The notes beneath the pieces are model-generated. The model was not told the origin of the DNA. It did not search any database and worked only from the letters and a program-made list of their open reading frames with translations. A stretch of DNA of 46,776 nt, from assembly GCA_902806205.1 (NCBI GenBank), contig CADCVR010000089.1, positions 1 through 46,776 on the forward strand. Direction: 5' to 3'. Below are positions 46,042-46,776 of the stretch, piece by piece. A program made the position numbers and the translations under genes. Position 1 is the first letter of the stretch; every line of letters begins with the position of its first letter. The DNA is from an uncultured Solirubrobacteraceae bacterium (GTDB taxonomy: Bacteria > Actinomycetota > Thermoleophilia > Solirubrobacterales > Solirubrobacteraceae).

Positions 46042-46398
46042 CTAGATCGTTGCCGAGACGCCCTCGCCGCCGAAGCTCTCGTGATGGCGCATCTCGCGAC
46101 GCCGGCGGCGCTTGTCGCAGTGGCGCTTGACCTGGCGGCTGAGCTCCTGCTCGCACAGGTGGATGGCGTGACGCAGGTCGCGCGAGTTGTCGCTCGCACG
46201 GAGGGTCGCACCCTTCATGTAGAGCGTCGCATCGACGCGCTCCTTGTCCGGGACGGACGGATTCTGCTCCCGGAAGAACTCCACTTCGAGCCGGGCCGAC
46301 TCACTCACCTGCCTGTCGACCTTGGCGAACCGCTTGCGGACGTGCTCCCGCAGTTCGTCGGTGACCGGAACGTTGCGACCCTTGAGCTCGATCTGCAC
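46042..46398 (-). CDS. hpf: Ribosome hibernation-promoting factor, short HPF/RaiA type
   Basis: The 118-residue protein matches the HPF/RaiA fold: IELKGRNVPVTDELREHVRKR, FAKVDRQ, the beta-strand VDATLYMKGATLRASDNSRD, and HAIHLCEQELSRQVKRH, then a very basic tail (KRRRRREM). It binds the decoding centre of idle 30S subunits. It lacks the C-terminal dimerisation domain of long HPF that is common in actinobacteria, so it should act like short HPF/YfiA. GTG 46398 has GGAGGC 8 nt upstream, and a consensus promoter lies about 50 nt further up. Confidence 0.93.
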   Translation of the reverse strand: MQIELKGRNVPVTDELREHVRKRFAKVDRQVSESARLEVEFFREQNPSVPDKERVDATLYMKGATLRASDNSRDLRHAIHLCEQELSRQVKRHCDKRRRRREMRHHESFGGEGVSATI

Positions 46399-46452
46399 CG
46401 AGTGCCTCCAGTGTGCGTCGTTGAGGGGTGGGTGATACCTGCAGCACGACCG

Positions 46453-46480
46453 ACCATACGCCTTCGTCCCACCATGTCAA
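46453..46480 (-). promoter_or_regulatory. Housekeeping-type promoter of hpf
   Basis: On the minus strand a perfect -35 TTGACA (46475-46480), a 16-bp spacer and TATGGT (46453-46458) precede hpf. Transcription would start near 46446, giving a leader of about 48 nt with a GGAGG ribosome-binding site. Confidence 0.75.
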
Positions 46481-46624
46481 CCGCGTCGCGGCCGAAGCAG
46501 ACACAAAGACGACGGACCATGGCCGGACCGCACTCGCACCCCGCCGCAGTTTGAGCACGTTCCTGCGCAGTTCGGGGGCGACCCGGTCTTGATCGGTGAC
46601 GCCGGACGGCGTGATCCTGTGGGT

Positions 46625-46776
46625 GTGCAAGCCCTGCGCGACCTCCTCGCCCCACCGGTCTGCCTGAGCTGCGGCGCGCCCGCCGCCGAGCTGTGCTCGA
46701 GCTGCCGGCGCGCGCTGCCGTGGCTGCCCGCCGTGCGATGCCGGCGCTGCGGGCTGCCCGGGAGCTGCCGGCGCTG
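46625..46776 (+). CDS. ComF-family protein, N-terminal part
   Basis: From GTG 46625 the frame stays open to the window end (50 residues). The product begins LRDLLAPPVCLSCGAPAAEL and continues with CSSCRRALPWLP and CRRCGLPG, the cysteine-rich double zinc ribbon that opens ComF proteins. The phosphoribosyltransferase-like domain expected after it lies outside. ComF aids DNA uptake in competent bacteria, but homologues occur widely without competence. It is divergent from hpf over a 226-bp spacer, in which only the hpf promoter is clear. Confidence 0.75.
   Translation, partial: MQALRDLLAPPVCLSCGAPAAELCSSCRRALPWLPAVRCRRCGLPGSCRR

Overview
The window is a chromosomal segment of a very GC-rich actinobacterium. 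The gene set and order (ribosome hibernation factor, SecA, RF2, then FtsE-FtsX-CtpA-RNase R, then SmpB and tmRNA), the actinobacterial-style ssrA tag and the many GTG starts suggest the Thermoleophilia/Solirubrobacterales; that placement is inference. I see no CRISPR array, rRNA gene, tRNA gene, intact transposase or phage module. The window cuts genes at both ends: a DUF2382 protein at the left and a ComF-like protein at the right.

Left third (1-17.3 kb): a signalling and accessory region. A 1,534-residue soluble hybrid histidine kinase built on a tandem HAMP array is followed at once by a response regulator fused to a PP2C-type phosphatase and an RsbW-like kinase domain; a second, free-standing RsbW-like protein lies near 12 kb. 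Around these are an SDR/epimerase, a DUF1360 protein, a MerR-like sensor regulator, several very small proteins (57, 60 and 54 residues), a D-glucuronyl C5-epimerase-like membrane protein, a large disordered Ala/Pro/Gly protein and a hemolysin III homologue.

Middle (17.3-36.3 kb): tmRNA (ssrA, minus strand, tag ADSHEYAFAA), a lipoprotein, a GNAT acetyltransferase, an M3 oligopeptidase, a site-2 protease, an AzlCD-type exporter, SmpB, a methyltransferase, and the minus-strand operon ftsE-ftsX-ctpA-rnr. SmpB, tmRNA, RNase R and a Tsp/CtpA protease therefore sit within 12 kb of each other, a trans-translation and quality-control neighbourhood. After these come an M16 peptidase, a TauE-like permease, a degenerate nucleotidyltransferase, a PEP-mutase-family enzyme, a small lipoprotein, nadA-nadC and a small AAA ATPase.

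Right (36.3-46.8 kb): a small uncharacterised protein directly upstream of a 1,586-residue DUF4132/YehI-type protein, then prfB, secA and hpf on the minus strand. Between prfB and secA lies a 172-bp nested palindrome with 40-nt arms.

A recurring signal is a TANNNT hexamer 6-9 nt before the start codon, usually without a Shine-Dalgarno sequence. It is present at thirteen gene starts and points to widespread leaderless transcription. Other non-coding structure includes a leader hairpin that covers a ribosome-binding site (10458-10517), a 97-nt long-stem element (14324-14420) and a palindrome across a -10 box and start codon (24204-24227).
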